Below are positions 34,764 to 44,240 of a stretch of 64,000 bases of DNA, in pieces. This DNA comes from DATLNF01 sp963765815. GTDB taxonomy: Bacteria > Actinomycetota > Actinomycetes > BP-191. The stretch covers positions 677,162 through 741,161 of the forward strand of contig CAVXXT010000007.1 of assembly GCA_963765815.1 (NCBI GenBank), read 5' to 3'. A program made the position numbers and the translations under genes. Within the stretch, counting starts at the first letter, position 1. Each line of letters starts with the position of its first letter. The notes beneath the pieces are model-generated. The model ran no database searches, was not told where the DNA came from, and saw only the letters and a program-made list of their open reading frames with translations.

Positions 34764-35681
34764 ATGACGTCATCGACCGCTCGGCGGGCCTCGGGCCTCG
34801 CGGCACTTCTGCTCGGAGCCGCCGGCCTGACCGGCCCTGCGCTCGCCCAGATCACGGTGCCGAGCCTCCCGGTAGCGCCGACGTCCGCCGTGACTCCGAT
34901 CACCGTGATCCCGACCGCGTCGCCGACTCTCCTCGTGCCGCTCCCGGTGCCGACGATCATCCCCACCGTCGCCGTGCCCACGGCAGTCCCGACCTTGCCG
35001 GTGCCCACTCTGGTGCCGACCGCGATCCCCTCCCTCGCCGTGCCGACCGCAGTCCCGTCGTTGCCGGTGCCCACTCTGGTGCCGACCGCGATCCCCTCCC
35101 TCGCCGTGCCGACCGCGCTGCCGAGCCTGCCGGTGCCCACCGGCTTGCCCACGGTGCCGGGGCTGCCGCTGCCGACCTCGATTCCCACGCTGCCCGTTGA
35201 CCTCCCGACGGCGCTCGCGACGCTGCCCACCGTGCTGCCCACCGCGCTGCCGTCGCTGCCGACCCTTCCGGTGGGCGTGCCGCTGCCCGCGCTGCCCGGG
35301 TTGTCCGGGTCGACCGGGCTGCCGGCCGGCGCGGTGCGCGTGCCCACGGTCGCCGGCACGACCGACGTGTTCCTCGACCTGAACGCCGACGGCCTCGCCG
35401 ACGCGTCGGTCTCACCCGACGGGACGGTTCGGCGCGTCTCCGCCCAGCAGGCCGCAGCGGTCGACCGCTCCACGGGCGGCGCGGGCACCTCTGCCGCCAG
35501 GGTGCGCGCAGCGCGAGCTGCGCAGACAAAGGCCGCGGCGAAGCCGGCGACCCGCCTGGTCGCCGACCGTCCCGGGGAAGCCGAGCTGCCTCGCCGGTCC
35601 CCCACTGTGCTGCTGTTCGCCGCTCTGCTCGCCGTAGCGGTCGGTGCCTCCCAGCTGCACCAGGCGAGCAAGGCGCGCTGA
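34764..35681 (+). CDS. Exported Val-Pro-Thr repeat surface protein
   Basis: A 305-residue exported protein. After a signal peptide (GLAALLLGAAGLTGPALA), about 170 residues are made almost only of degenerate VPTxxPT/LPxP units. They are followed by FLDLNADGLADASVSPDG, which has the DxNxDGxxD spacing of an EF-hand or dockerin calcium loop. A basic Ala/Arg stretch and a C-terminal helix (VLLFAALLAVAVGASQL) with a short tail end it. It probably spans the wall as an extended stalk. ATG 34764 follows AAGGGGA. No family name can be given. Confidence 0.7.
   Translation: MTSSTARRASGLAALLLGAAGLTGPALAQITVPSLPVAPTSAVTPITVIPTASPTLLVPLPVPTIIPTVAVPTAVPTLPVPTLVPTAIPSLAVPTAVPSLPVPTLVPTAIPSLAVPTALPSLPVPTGLPTVPGLPLPTSIPTLPVDLPTALATLPTVLPTALPSLPTLPVGVPLPALPGLSGSTGLPAGAVRVPTVAGTTDVFLDLNADGLADASVSPDGTVRRVSAQQAAAVDRSTGGAGTSAARVRAARAAQTKAAAKPATRLVADRPGEAELPRRSPTVLLFAALLAVAVGASQLHQASKAR
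34995..35116 (+). repeat. Two identical 56-nt coding repeats, period 66 nt
   Basis: Positions 34995-35050 and 35061-35116 are identical over 56 nucleotides, encoding LPVPTLVPTAIPSLAVPTA twice. Third codon positions match as well, so this is a recent in-frame duplication inside the repeat protein. Confidence 0.9.
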
Positions 35682-35731
35682 CCGGGTAGCCTCGCGTCGG
35701 CGACCGCGCGCGGCGGCGCGGGGCGGCAAAG

Positions 35732-36796
35732 GTGGAACACGTGCACGAGGTCCTGTCCGGCTGGGACGGCGAGAACGCGCTGATGAGCTTCGACGCGCGC
35801 ACCGGCGCCCACCTCTTCATCGCGCTGCACTCACGTCGGCTCGGACCTGCCGCCGGCGGCACGCGCCTCAAGACCTACCCGACGCCGGCCGACGCGCTGC
35901 GCGACGCGACGCTGCTGGCTCGGGCGATGACCTACAAGATGGCCGTCGCAGGGCTGCCGATGGGCGGCGGCAAGTCGGTCCTCGCGGTCCCGGGCGAGCT
36001 GTCCCCGGCCGATCGCCGGCATCTCCTGGTCCAGCACGCCCATAACGTCGAGACGCTCAACGGCAACTACAGCACCGGCCCGGACGTCGGCACGACGAGC
36101 GACGACATGGACGTCCTGCACGAGCACACCGCCCACGCCTTCGGCCGCAGCCCGGCTCGGGGCGGGTCGGGCAGCAGTGCGCCGGACACCGCGGTCGGCG
36201 TGTTCCAGGGGATCTCCGCCGCGGTCGCACACCTCAACGGCTCGCCGGATCTCGACGGCGTCAGCGTCCTGGTCCAGGGATGCGGCGCGGTGGGCGAGCC
36301 GCTCGTCGGGATGCTCGTCGACGCGCGTGCCGTGGTGACGGTGAGCGACGTCGTGCCGGATCGGGTGGAGGCGCTCGAGCGCAAGTACGGCGTCAGCTCC
36401 GTGGCGCCCGACGCCGTCGACATCGATGTCGACGTGTACTCGCCCTGCGCGCTGGGGCAGGTGATCAGCGCGGACGTCGTGCCGAGACTGAAGTGCAAGG
36501 TGGTAGCGGGCGCGGCCAACAACGTCCTCGTCGACGCCGCGGACGGCGAGCGGCTGCAGGACGCCGGCATCCTCTACGCACCCGACTTCGTCATCAACGC
36601 CGGCGGAGCCGTGCACCTCATCGGCTACGAGGGGCTCGGCTGGACCACCGAGCAGGTGGAGGCCGGGCTGCGCGGGATCGGCACCACGCTCGCCGAGATC
36701 TTCCGCGAGGCCGACGCCCAAGGCGTGAGCACGGAGCGCGCGGCCGAGCTGCTCGCCGAGGCGCGCCTGGCCGCAGGTCCGCAGCCAGCCGGGTGA
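35732..36796 (+). CDS. Leu/Val/Phe-type amino-acid dehydrogenase
   Basis: An NAD-dependent enzyme of the Glu/Leu/Phe/Val dehydrogenase family that interconverts a branched or aromatic amino acid with its 2-oxo acid and ammonia. Its 354 residues include LGPAAGGTRLKTYPT, the catalytic-Lys region TYKMAVAGLPMGGGKSV, NYSTGPDVGTTSDDMDVL, nucleotide loop VLVQGCGAVGEPL and AGAANNVL. The length and motifs fit leucine or valine dehydrogenase better than glutamate dehydrogenase. The start is GTG. It overlaps the MFS gene by GTGA. Confidence 0.92.
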   Translation: MEHVHEVLSGWDGENALMSFDARTGAHLFIALHSRRLGPAAGGTRLKTYPTPADALRDATLLARAMTYKMAVAGLPMGGGKSVLAVPGELSPADRRHLLVQHAHNVETLNGNYSTGPDVGTTSDDMDVLHEHTAHAFGRSPARGGSGSSAPDTAVGVFQGISAAVAHLNGSPDLDGVSVLVQGCGAVGEPLVGMLVDARAVVTVSDVVPDRVEALERKYGVSSVAPDAVDIDVDVYSPCALGQVISADVVPRLKCKVVAGAANNVLVDAADGERLQDAGILYAPDFVINAGGAVHLIGYEGLGWTTEQVEAGLRGIGTTLAEIFREADAQGVSTERAAELLAEARLAAGPQPAG

Positions 36797-38148
36797 CTGA
36801 ACCACCGGCGGCGCGGGAACTTCGGCCGGCCGGGCGGCTCGACGGCCTTCGCTCGGTACTGCGGGAGCCGCACTTCGGCCAGCTCTACCTGACCCGGCTC
36901 AGCTCGCAGACCGCGGACGGCGTGTTCAACGTCGCGCTCGCCGGCTTCGCCTTGTTCTCCCCCGAACGACAGACCTCGCCGGGCGAGGTCGCGGCGGCGT
37001 TCGCCACCCTGCTGCTGCCGTACTCGCTCATCGGGCCGTTCGCCGGCGTCCTCATCGACCGTTGGAGCCGGCAGCGGATCCTGGTCGTCGCCAACCTCGT
37101 TCGCGCGGCACTGGTGCTCGGGGTGATCGCGATCGTGGTCAGCGACCTGCCGACACCGGTCTTCTACGTCGGGACGCTGCTGGTCCTGAGCGTCAACCGG
37201 TTCCTGCTGTCCGCGCTGTCCGCCGCGCTGCCGCACGTCGTCCAGCGTCCGAACCTGGTGCTCGCCAACTCACTGTCCACGACGTCGGGCACGATCGTCG
37301 CGATTCTCGGCGGCGCCGTCGGCGTGCTGGTGCGCAGACAGGCCGGCGCCGACGACACCGGCATCGCGACCATCATGGCGACGGCCGCCGGCGGGTACGT
37401 CGTCGCCGCGTTCGTCGCGTCCCGGATGGAGAGAGACCTGCTCGGCCCGGACGACCCGGACCCGGCGGGGCACCGGATCCACGAGGCGATGCGCCACGTC
37501 CTGCGCGGCGTGGGCGAAGGCGCGCGGCACGTGTGGCACCGACGGCGCGCCGGGCACGCCCTCGCCGCGATCGCGGCGCATCGGTTCTTCTACGGCCTGA
37601 GCTTCATCGCGACGCTGCTGCTCTACAACGAGGACTTCGGCCTGTTCCACTCCGGCATCCGCGGGCTCAGCCAGGTGTTCGGCGCCTCCGCGCTCGGCTA
37701 CCTGGTCGCCGCGGCGATGACGCCGGATGCGACGAAGCGGCTCGGCGTCGAGCCCTGGGTCGTGCTGCTGTTCGCCGGCTCGGCCGTCGCCGAGCTCGCG
37801 TTCGCACTGCCGTACACGCACCCGATGCTGCTCGGCGCCGCATTCGCGGTCGGCATCGCTGCGCAGGGCTCCAAGATCTGCGTCGACACGATCGTGCAGG
37901 AGTCCATCGACGACGTGTATCGCGGTCGGGTGTTCTCGTTCTACGACATCGTGTTCAACGTGTCGTTCGTCGCCGCGGCCGGAGTGGCCGCAGTGGCGGT
38001 GCCGCGCAGCGGGAAGAGCTACCCGATCGTGGCCCTGGTCGCCACCGGCTACGCGGTCACGGCGATCGGCTACGCCGTGACGGCTCGCCGCCGACCGGTC
38101 GACACCGACAACGGCGCGACCGAGCTGATCAGCCCAGCAGCGCCTTGA
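36793..38148 (+). CDS. MFS transporter
   Basis: A 451-residue, twelve-helix major facilitator protein. The helix 2-3 loop motif is FAGVLIDRWSRQRILVVANL, and later VGIAAQGSKICVDTIVQESI with DDVYRGRVFSFYDIVFN recurs in actinobacterial drug-efflux-like MFS_3 members. The GTG start overlaps the dehydrogenase stop by four bases, so they are co-translated. Whether it exports the dehydrogenase product is unknown. Its last 20 bases overlap the converging FecR-like gene. Confidence 0.88.
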   Translation: MTEPPAARELRPAGRLDGLRSVLREPHFGQLYLTRLSSQTADGVFNVALAGFALFSPERQTSPGEVAAAFATLLLPYSLIGPFAGVLIDRWSRQRILVVANLVRAALVLGVIAIVVSDLPTPVFYVGTLLVLSVNRFLLSALSAALPHVVQRPNLVLANSLSTTSGTIVAILGGAVGVLVRRQAGADDTGIATIMATAAGGYVVAAFVASRMERDLLGPDDPDPAGHRIHEAMRHVLRGVGEGARHVWHRRRAGHALAAIAAHRFFYGLSFIATLLLYNEDFGLFHSGIRGLSQVFGASALGYLVAAAMTPDATKRLGVEPWVVLLFAGSAVAELAFALPYTHPMLLGAAFAVGIAAQGSKICVDTIVQESIDDVYRGRVFSFYDIVFNVSFVAAAGVAAVAVPRSGKSYPIVALVATGYAVTAIGYAVTARRRPVDTDNGATELISPAAP

Positions 38149-39409
38149 TCACGCCGGACAGGCCGCCCCCTGCGGAAGGCTGAGCGGGCGCGGCCGGCGG
38201 GGTCGCTCCGATGAGGCCCGGGGTGGCCAGGAGCGAGCTCGGCGTCGGGGATGCCGCCCGCGGGGTCGGCGTCGCCGACGGGAGGAGGTCGATGATCGGG
38301 TCGAGGGCGTCGGATGCCGTGGGACTCGGCGACGCGGACGAGGACGGCTGGTTGGTGGGCCGGCTGCCGGTGGGCCGAGGCGTCGGGCCCGGACGAGCGG
38401 AGGAGGTCGGGCTGCCGATCGTCGAGCCGAGGGTCGGCACCGCGACCGAGTTCGGGTCGGAGATCGGCTCGCCGGGACCGGCGAGCAGCTCGGCCAGCCG
38501 GGCCGACACCGACCCGGTACGAGCACCCACGAGCGAGGCGACGACGCCCCAGGAGCCACCGGCGCTGCGAAGCGTGCGGGCGTCGGAGACCCGCGAGCTG
38601 TCGACCGCGAGCCCGATAGCCACGGGCAGCAGCGCCTCACTCCGGCCCGTCCCCGAGGGGAGCTCGGACAGCGCGCCCCGATAGACGGCAGGGAGGATCT
38701 GGACCTTCGCCGGGTCGGCGAGGCGGGCGTCGCGGTCGATCCCGCGCGCGATCTGCGAGAGCTCGGCGTCGGCGGCAGTGACCGCCGGGATGACCAGCCG
38801 CTCCCAGTCGTCGCCAGTGAGCCGCATCGGCGTCGGGCGGTCCGGGAGCGCGCGGCCGGCGATCGCGGCCTGGTAGAGCCGCGGCACGTCGAGATGCCGG
38901 TCGCTCGTGGCCGCGCGGGCGCCGCCGGAATAGACGGAGATGCGCACCGAGTAGCCGCGGTCCACCCGGATCGCGCCTTCCTCGATCTCGTCGACGACGA
39001 CCGCGCCGGCGCCGATGGTGACCTCAGGCCCCTTGCGTCGGTCGACCAGGATGCTGCCGCGGCGCAGGTCCGCGCTCGAGCCGTCGGGGACCGCGACCGT
39101 GGTCTCGGGAGCGAGGGTGACGAGGCGGTCGCGTACGTCGAGGGTGGCGGTTACGCCGCTGCCGGTCGACACGACCGCGCCGCGCGGGAGCGACTCGCCG
39201 TCGATGGCCGACCGGGAGACCCCGCCGGGGAGCGTGACGGTGACGCCGCCGCCCGCGCGCAGCATCACCTCGGCGTCCTTGAGGTCGCCGCCGGCCGTGA
39301 GCGCGGCTACCCCCGCCACGGCGGCCACGGCGGCCACGACGGCAGCGATGGCCAGCGGGCGACGGCCGTGAGGCAGACGCGCGAGGCGAGAGGCGATTTG
39401 TCCGGGCAC
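38129..39409 (-). CDS. FecR-like membrane-anchored protein
   Basis: A 426-residue protein with an N-terminal helix (LAIAAVVAAVAAVAGVAALT) and an outer beta-rich region: GGGVTVTLPGGVSRSAIDGE, GAVVSTGSGVTATLDVRDRL and SADLRRGSILVDRR. This is the FecR-type beta-helix pattern. The middle part is helical, and a long Ser/Pro/Thr tail ends the chain. No sigma factor is adjacent, so it is not an obvious FecI/FecR pair. A role in outer-face assembly is possible. Confidence 0.68.
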   Translation of the reverse strand: MPGQIASRLARLPHGRRPLAIAAVVAAVAAVAGVAALTAGGDLKDAEVMLRAGGGVTVTLPGGVSRSAIDGESLPRGAVVSTGSGVTATLDVRDRLVTLAPETTVAVPDGSSADLRRGSILVDRRKGPEVTIGAGAVVVDEIEEGAIRVDRGYSVRISVYSGGARAATSDRHLDVPRLYQAAIAGRALPDRPTPMRLTGDDWERLVIPAVTAADAELSQIARGIDRDARLADPAKVQILPAVYRGALSELPSGTGRSEALLPVAIGLAVDSSRVSDARTLRSAGGSWGVVASLVGARTGSVSARLAELLAGPGEPISDPNSVAVPTLGSTIGSPTSSARPGPTPRPTGSRPTNQPSSSASPSPTASDALDPIIDLLPSATPTPRAASPTPSSLLATPGLIGATPPAAPAQPSAGGGLSGVIKALLG

Positions 39410-39456
39410 ACCCCAATGATCGTCGATCGCTGCGGGAAGAACATCCCTCGGAATGA

Positions 39457-40920
39457 CTATTCCGGGGTACCCGAATGCGCGTCGGGGACCTGGTCAGCCG
39501 TCACACCGTGCTCCGCCGCCCATCGCCGAAGCTCGGCAGCGGCCGCATCTCGGGTCATCGGTCCACGCTCCATCCGCACGCCGAGGAGGTGCTGATAGGC
39601 GCGGCCCACGACCGGTCCCGGCGGGACGTCGAGCAGTCGCATGATCTCGTTGCCGTCGAGGTCCGGCCGGATCGCGGCCAGCTCCTCCTCCGCCGCGAGC
39701 ACCTCGATCCGCTGCTCCAGCTCGGCGTAGGCCTGCGCCAGCGCGGCCGCCCTGCGTGGGTTGCGCGTGGTGCAGTCGCTGCGGACCAGCTTGTTCAGCC
39801 GGGGCAGCAGCGGGCCGGCGTCGGTCACGTAGCGGCGTACCGCCGAGTCGGTCCACTCCCCGGACTTGAAGCCGTGGAAGCGCAGGTGCAGCTCGACCAG
39901 CCGGGAGACGTCCTCGACGAAGGACTTCGGGTAGCGCAGGGCCTTGAGGCGGGTGCGCGTCATCTTGGCGCCCTTGACCTCGTGGTGGTGGAACGTCACC
40001 TGCCCCCGCGGCCCGAGCTCGCGCGTGGCCGGCTTGCCGATGTCGTGCAGCAGCGCCGCCATCCGCAGCGTGAGGTCGGGTCCGTCCTCCTCGAGTCCGA
40101 TCGCCCGCTCGAGGACCGCGAGCGAGTGCAGGTAGACGTCCTTGTGGTGGTGGATCGGGTCGATCTCCAGGCGCAGCCCGGGCAGCTCGGGCAGCACCTG
40201 GTCGGCCAGCCCGGTGTCGACGAGCAGGCGCAGGCCGCGCACCGGGTCAACCCCGGTCAGCAGCTTCGACAGCTCGTCCCGGACGCGCTCGACCGACAGC
40301 CCCGAGACTCGCTCGGCCATCCGCGTCATCGCGTCGACGACGTCGGCGCGCGGGACGAACGACAGCTGCGCGGCGAACCGCGCGGCGCGCAGCATGCGGA
40401 GCGGGTCGTCGGTGAAGGACGCTTCGGGAGTGCCCGGTGTGCGCAGCACCCGCGTCGTCAGGTCCTCGAGCCCCCCGAACGGGTCGGCGAACGTGTGGTC
40501 AGGCAGGGAGACGGCCATCGCGTTGACGGTGAAGTCGCGGCGAGAGAGATCCCCGGCCAGGGAGTCGCCGAACACGACGCGGGGGTTGCGGGAGCCCTCG
40601 TCGTAGGCCTCGGTGCGAAACGTGGTGATCTCCAGCCGCAGGCCGTGGCGCGCGATGCCGACGGTCCCGAATTCGATGCCGGTGGTCCAGGTCGCCTCGG
40701 ACCACCCCTCGGTGACGGCGAGCACCTGCTGAGGGGTGGCATCCGTGGCGAAGTCGAGGTCGGTCTCGAGCCGACCGAGCAGGGCGTCGCGGACCGAGCC
40801 GCCCACGAGGTGCAGCTCGTGGCCGGCGTCGGTGAACATCCGGCCGAGCTCGTCGGACACCGGCGAGATGCGGAGCAGCTCGGTGACCGCGAGCTGCTGG
40901 GCGGCGCTGAGTAGGGACAC
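39457..40920 (-). CDS. pcnA: CCA tRNA nucleotidyltransferase / poly(A) polymerase family (Rv3907c-like)
   Basis: Adds or repairs the 3' CCA of tRNAs. It is 487 residues. The nucleotidyltransferase site is HLVGGSVRDALLGRLETDLD (GG and DxD), the NTP-binding region is SRRDFTVNAMAVSLPDHTFA with DPFGGLEDL, and DDPLRMLRAARFAAQLSF follows. A C-terminal HD domain has HDIGKPATRE and HHHEVKGAK. The GTG at 40920 is preferred to an upstream frame that is antisense to the next gene. Its place between MFS and NUDIX/DUF6049/murJ is conserved. Confidence 0.94.
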   Translation of the reverse strand: MSLLSAAQQLAVTELLRISPVSDELGRMFTDAGHELHLVGGSVRDALLGRLETDLDFATDATPQQVLAVTEGWSEATWTTGIEFGTVGIARHGLRLEITTFRTEAYDEGSRNPRVVFGDSLAGDLSRRDFTVNAMAVSLPDHTFADPFGGLEDLTTRVLRTPGTPEASFTDDPLRMLRAARFAAQLSFVPRADVVDAMTRMAERVSGLSVERVRDELSKLLTGVDPVRGLRLLVDTGLADQVLPELPGLRLEIDPIHHHKDVYLHSLAVLERAIGLEEDGPDLTLRMAALLHDIGKPATRELGPRGQVTFHHHEVKGAKMTRTRLKALRYPKSFVEDVSRLVELHLRFHGFKSGEWTDSAVRRYVTDAGPLLPRLNKLVRSDCTTRNPRRAAALAQAYAELEQRIEVLAAEEELAAIRPDLDGNEIMRLLDVPPGPVVGRAYQHLLGVRMERGPMTRDAAAAELRRWAAEHGVTADQVPDAHSGTPE

Positions 40921-41028
40921 GGGGGACAACCCTACGGCCCACGAAGCCGGACGCCCGGGTGTTTCGGATGCGGCCGACGTGGGCAAGGTGCGTCGGCTGT
41001 ACAGCGACGACGTGGGAGGAGGACCGGG

Positions 41029-41553
41029 ATGCGAGGACCGCTGGACATCCACCGGCGGCTGCTGGCCGGCGGCGTGGCGCACGAGATCCACCGGCTGCCG
41101 CGCCGCGTTGCCTCCGCGCAGGAGCTCCCCGAGTCCCTCGGCGTGCCGGCCGCGTCGTGCGCCGTCGTGCACGTCGTCGTCGCCGACGGCACTCCCGTCG
41201 CCGTCGTGCTGCCCGCGGGGCGCACCTGGTCGCCGGCTGCGACCGCTCGCGCCGTCGGGGCGCGAGCGGTACGCCGGGCCGATCCGGGTGAGGCCAGCGC
41301 GGCGACGGAGTACTCGCACGCCCTGATCTCCCCGCTGGCCCTCCCGAACGGGCTGCGCGTCTTCGTCGACCGCAGCCTGCTCAGGGCCGACATCGTGTAC
41401 GCCGCGACCGGGCAGACCGCCACGGCAGTGAAGATCCGCGTGGCCGACCTGATCACCGCCACCGGAGCCGAGCTGGCCGTGCTCTCCGGCCGCGGCGTGA
41501 CTCCGGTCGAGCCGATCCGGGCGAACGACCGGTTCGCGACCGCGGGCACCTGA
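41029..41553 (+). CDS. YbaK/ProX-type tRNA-editing-domain protein
   Basis: A 174-residue protein made of one YbaK/aminoacyl-tRNA deacylase-like domain. Visible features are VAHEIHRLPRRVASAQELPE, the central SCAVVHVVVADGTPVAVVLPAG and the late GLRVFVDRSLLRADIVYAAT. Such proteins remove wrongly attached amino acids from tRNA. The canonical catalytic Lys is not obvious, so activity is uncertain. It is divergent from pcnA. Confidence 0.68.
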   Translation: MRGPLDIHRRLLAGGVAHEIHRLPRRVASAQELPESLGVPAASCAVVHVVVADGTPVAVVLPAGRTWSPAATARAVGARAVRRADPGEASAATEYSHALISPLALPNGLRVFVDRSLLRADIVYAATGQTATAVKIRVADLITATGAELAVLSGRGVTPVEPIRANDRFATAGT

Positions 41554-41629
41554 CCGGTCGCCGATCGGCGGAAGGGCGCCACCCGCCCGGCGTACCGCCG
41601 CGCTTCGGAGCGGCCACTACCATCGGGGT

Positions 41630-42100
41630 GTGCCCGCCCGGTCGCGTCCCTCGCGACGCCCGAAGCTCCAGCGGGTCGAGGAGACCTCGGCCGGCGGGCT
41701 CGTGCTGGACCGGCCCGGACCCGAGGCCCGCGGAGCGCTGATCGGCCGCCTCGACCGGCGGGGCCGGCTGCTCTGGTCGCTCCCGAAGGGGCACGTGGAG
41801 GCCGGCGAGGCCCCCCCGCAGACCGCTGCGCGGGAGGTCGCCGAGGAGACCGGGATCACCGGCCACGTCGTCGGCGAGCTGGGCACGATCGACTTCTGGT
41901 TCGTGGCGGACGGCCGGCGCATCCACAAGACGGTTCACCACTACCTGCTGATCGCGGACGGCGGCGAGCTCAGCGACGACGACGTCGAGGTCGAGGAGGT
42001 CGCCTGGGTCCCGCTCGGCGAGATCGCGACCCGCCTGGCGTACGCCGACGAGCGGGCACTTCTCGACCGGGTGCCCGGCCTGCTGGCGAACTCCGCGTGA
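41630..42100 (+). CDS. NUDIX hydrolase (MutT4-like)
   Basis: A 156-residue hydrolase that cleaves nucleoside diphosphate-linked compounds. The full Nudix box is present: GHVEAGEAPPQTAAREVAEE then TGI, with the REVAEE metal ligands. An N-terminal basic tail precedes VEETSAGGLVLD. It lies just before DUF6049 and murJ, as the homologous gene does in mycobacteria (Rv3908). The true substrate is unknown. The start is GTG. Confidence 0.92.
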   Translation: MPARSRPSRRPKLQRVEETSAGGLVLDRPGPEARGALIGRLDRRGRLLWSLPKGHVEAGEAPPQTAAREVAEETGITGHVVGELGTIDFWFVADGRRIHKTVHHYLLIADGGELSDDDVEVEEVAWVPLGEIATRLAYADERALLDRVPGLLANSA

Positions 42101-42119
42101 CTCGCATCGCGGACCCCGC

Positions 42120-44240
42120 GTGATTCCCACAGCCCGCGCGACATCGCTCCTCCTCTCGGCCGCAGTCCTCCTCCCCGCCGCCCTGAGCGCACGGCCGGTC
42201 CTCGCCCAGAGCGAGAGCGAGCCGCTGCCGGTCCAGGTCGCGGTCGAGGAGATCTCCCCGTTCCTCACCCCCGACGGCACGTTCGTGCTCCGCGCCCGCC
42301 TTGTCTCCGAGAGCAGCACCACCCTCGACCGGGTGCAGGTGCGCCTGCGCGTCGACGACGCGGTGGGCTCTCGGTCCGAGCTCGACCAGCTGGCTCGCAC
42401 ACCCCCGACCGACGCGGACTTCCTGACGGTCGCGGACGACCTCGTCCCGGACGAGCTGAGCCCGGGCGACGTCGCCGAGATCGACCTGAGCATCCCGGCG
42501 ACCGACCCCCAGCTGCGACGGCTGTTCGGCAGCGGCAACGGCGTGCACCCGCTGCGGGTCGAGGTGCGCGCACGCGGCACCGGGAGCACGCGCGTGCAGG
42601 TCGGGGTGGCCGACACGTTCCTGCCGTGGTGGCCGACCCCGACGGACCGGACCCGGATCGCCTGGCTCTGGCCGCTCGCGGCGGCCGACCACCGTGGCGC
42701 CGACGGTCGGTTCCTCGAGGACGAGCTCGCCGACGAGCTGGCCGACCACGGCCGACTGGACACCCTGCTCTCGCTGGGCGCCGCCGCGGCGGACACGGTC
42801 CCGGTCACCTGGGTGCTCGATCCGATGCTGGCCGAGTCGGCTGCGGTCATGTCCCGCGGGTACGACGTCCGCCGCAAGGGGGGCACGGTCGACGGCGCGG
42901 GCAAGGAGGCGGCCGGCGCCTGGCTGACGGCCCTGCGCGGCGCACTGCGGGACCGGCGTACCCGGACCGTGGTGCTCCCGTACGCCGACCCCGACGTCAC
43001 CGCGCTGACACGGGCCGGGCTGCGCGACGTGGTCGGCACGGCCCTGCGCACCGGACGCGCGGTGCTCGCCGATCTGGACCTCCCGCCGGGTGAGCAGCAG
43101 CTCGCCTGGCCGCCCGACGGCGAGGTCGACGTCGCCGCGCTGGGGGTGCTGGCGAGCAACGGCGTGCGCGACGTCGTCGTCGCGGACACGAGCCTGGAGT
43201 CGGCGGAGGACAGCGGGAGCTCGACCCCGAGTGCGGCGAGCTCGCTCGACGGCGCGACGTCGAGCGGGCTGGTCGCGGTCGCTGCCGACGGCAAGCTCTC
43301 CGAACTGGTCGCGGAGGGGCCGGCCGCGGGCGGCACCGCCGAAGGCACGCGACTGGCCCTGCAGCGCGTCGTGGCCGAGACGGCGTTCTTCACGCTGGAG
43401 CGGCCGAGCGTCTCCCGCGACCTCGTCGTCGCCCCGCCGCGGACCTGGAATCCGGCCCGCCCGTTCGCCGCCCGGCTGCTCGAGCTCAGCGCCGCGGTGC
43501 CCTGGCTGCGCCCCGACGTCGTCACCAATGTCGCGACGCGGCCCCGCGACGACGTGGCGCGCTTCCTGTCCTACACGAGCCGGGCGCGCGCGCGAGAGCT
43601 GCCCGGTGAAGTCCTCACCGCGACCACCGACGAGCGGGAGCGGGTCGAGCGCTACCGGTCCATCCTCGTGCCGGGCAGCGGCGACACGGCGACCGGCTCG
43701 CTGCCCGACCGGCTCGAGCTCGCCCTGCTGCGCGCCGCGTCGGCGCGTCACCGCGACGACGTCGACGCGAGCCGCGAGCTGCTCGACGACGTACGACGCG
43801 TCGTGACCAGCCAGTTCGAGAAGGTCTCGGTCGCGCGCGGCGGACTGATCACCATGGGCGGCGACACCGCCCGGCTGCCGATCACGGTGGTCAACGACCT
43901 CGACGCGACTGTCCGGGTCCAGGTGCGCATCGACAGCCGCAACCGGCTCGCACTCCCCGAAGGTGAGGTGCGCACCGAGGTCGTGCCGCCCGGGCGCCGG
44001 CAGCTGCAGGTGTCCGCGCAGGCCCTGGTCCCCGGTGACTTCATCATCACCGTCACCCTCGCGACTCCGGACGGCCGGGATCTCCCCGGGGCGCCGACCA
44101 CACTGCGAGTCAGGTCCAGCGCCTACGGCAAGGTCGCTCTCGCCGTCACCATCGGCGCGTTCGTCCTCCTGCTGGTCGGGTCGGCGACCCGGCTGATCCG
44201 CCGCCGCCGCGCCTCGGGCACCGCCGAGGAGGTCGCGTGA
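42120..44240 (+). CDS. DUF6049 exported membrane-anchored protein (Rv3909-like)
   Basis: A 706-residue protein with a signal peptide (SLLLSAAVLLPAALSARPVLA), a long outer region and a C-terminal helix (VALAVTIGAFVLLLVGSATR) with a basic tail. It starts with an Ig-like part, EEISPFLTPDGTFVLRARL. Homologs always sit beside murJ in actinobacteria, and its stop overlaps the murJ GTG, so it is believed to work in wall synthesis. Its biochemical activity is unknown. Confidence 0.88.
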   Translation: MIPTARATSLLLSAAVLLPAALSARPVLAQSESEPLPVQVAVEEISPFLTPDGTFVLRARLVSESSTTLDRVQVRLRVDDAVGSRSELDQLARTPPTDADFLTVADDLVPDELSPGDVAEIDLSIPATDPQLRRLFGSGNGVHPLRVEVRARGTGSTRVQVGVADTFLPWWPTPTDRTRIAWLWPLAAADHRGADGRFLEDELADELADHGRLDTLLSLGAAAADTVPVTWVLDPMLAESAAVMSRGYDVRRKGGTVDGAGKEAAGAWLTALRGALRDRRTRTVVLPYADPDVTALTRAGLRDVVGTALRTGRAVLADLDLPPGEQQLAWPPDGEVDVAALGVLASNGVRDVVVADTSLESAEDSGSSTPSAASSLDGATSSGLVAVAADGKLSELVAEGPAAGGTAEGTRLALQRVVAETAFFTLERPSVSRDLVVAPPRTWNPARPFAARLLELSAAVPWLRPDVVTNVATRPRDDVARFLSYTSRARARELPGEVLTATTDERERVERYRSILVPGSGDTATGSLPDRLELALLRAASARHRDDVDASRELLDDVRRVVTSQFEKVSVARGGLITMGGDTARLPITVVNDLDATVRVQVRIDSRNRLALPEGEVRTEVVPPGRRQLQVSAQALVPGDFIITVTLATPDGRDLPGAPTTLRVRSSAYGKVALAVTIGAFVLLLVGSATRLIRRRRASGTAEEVA

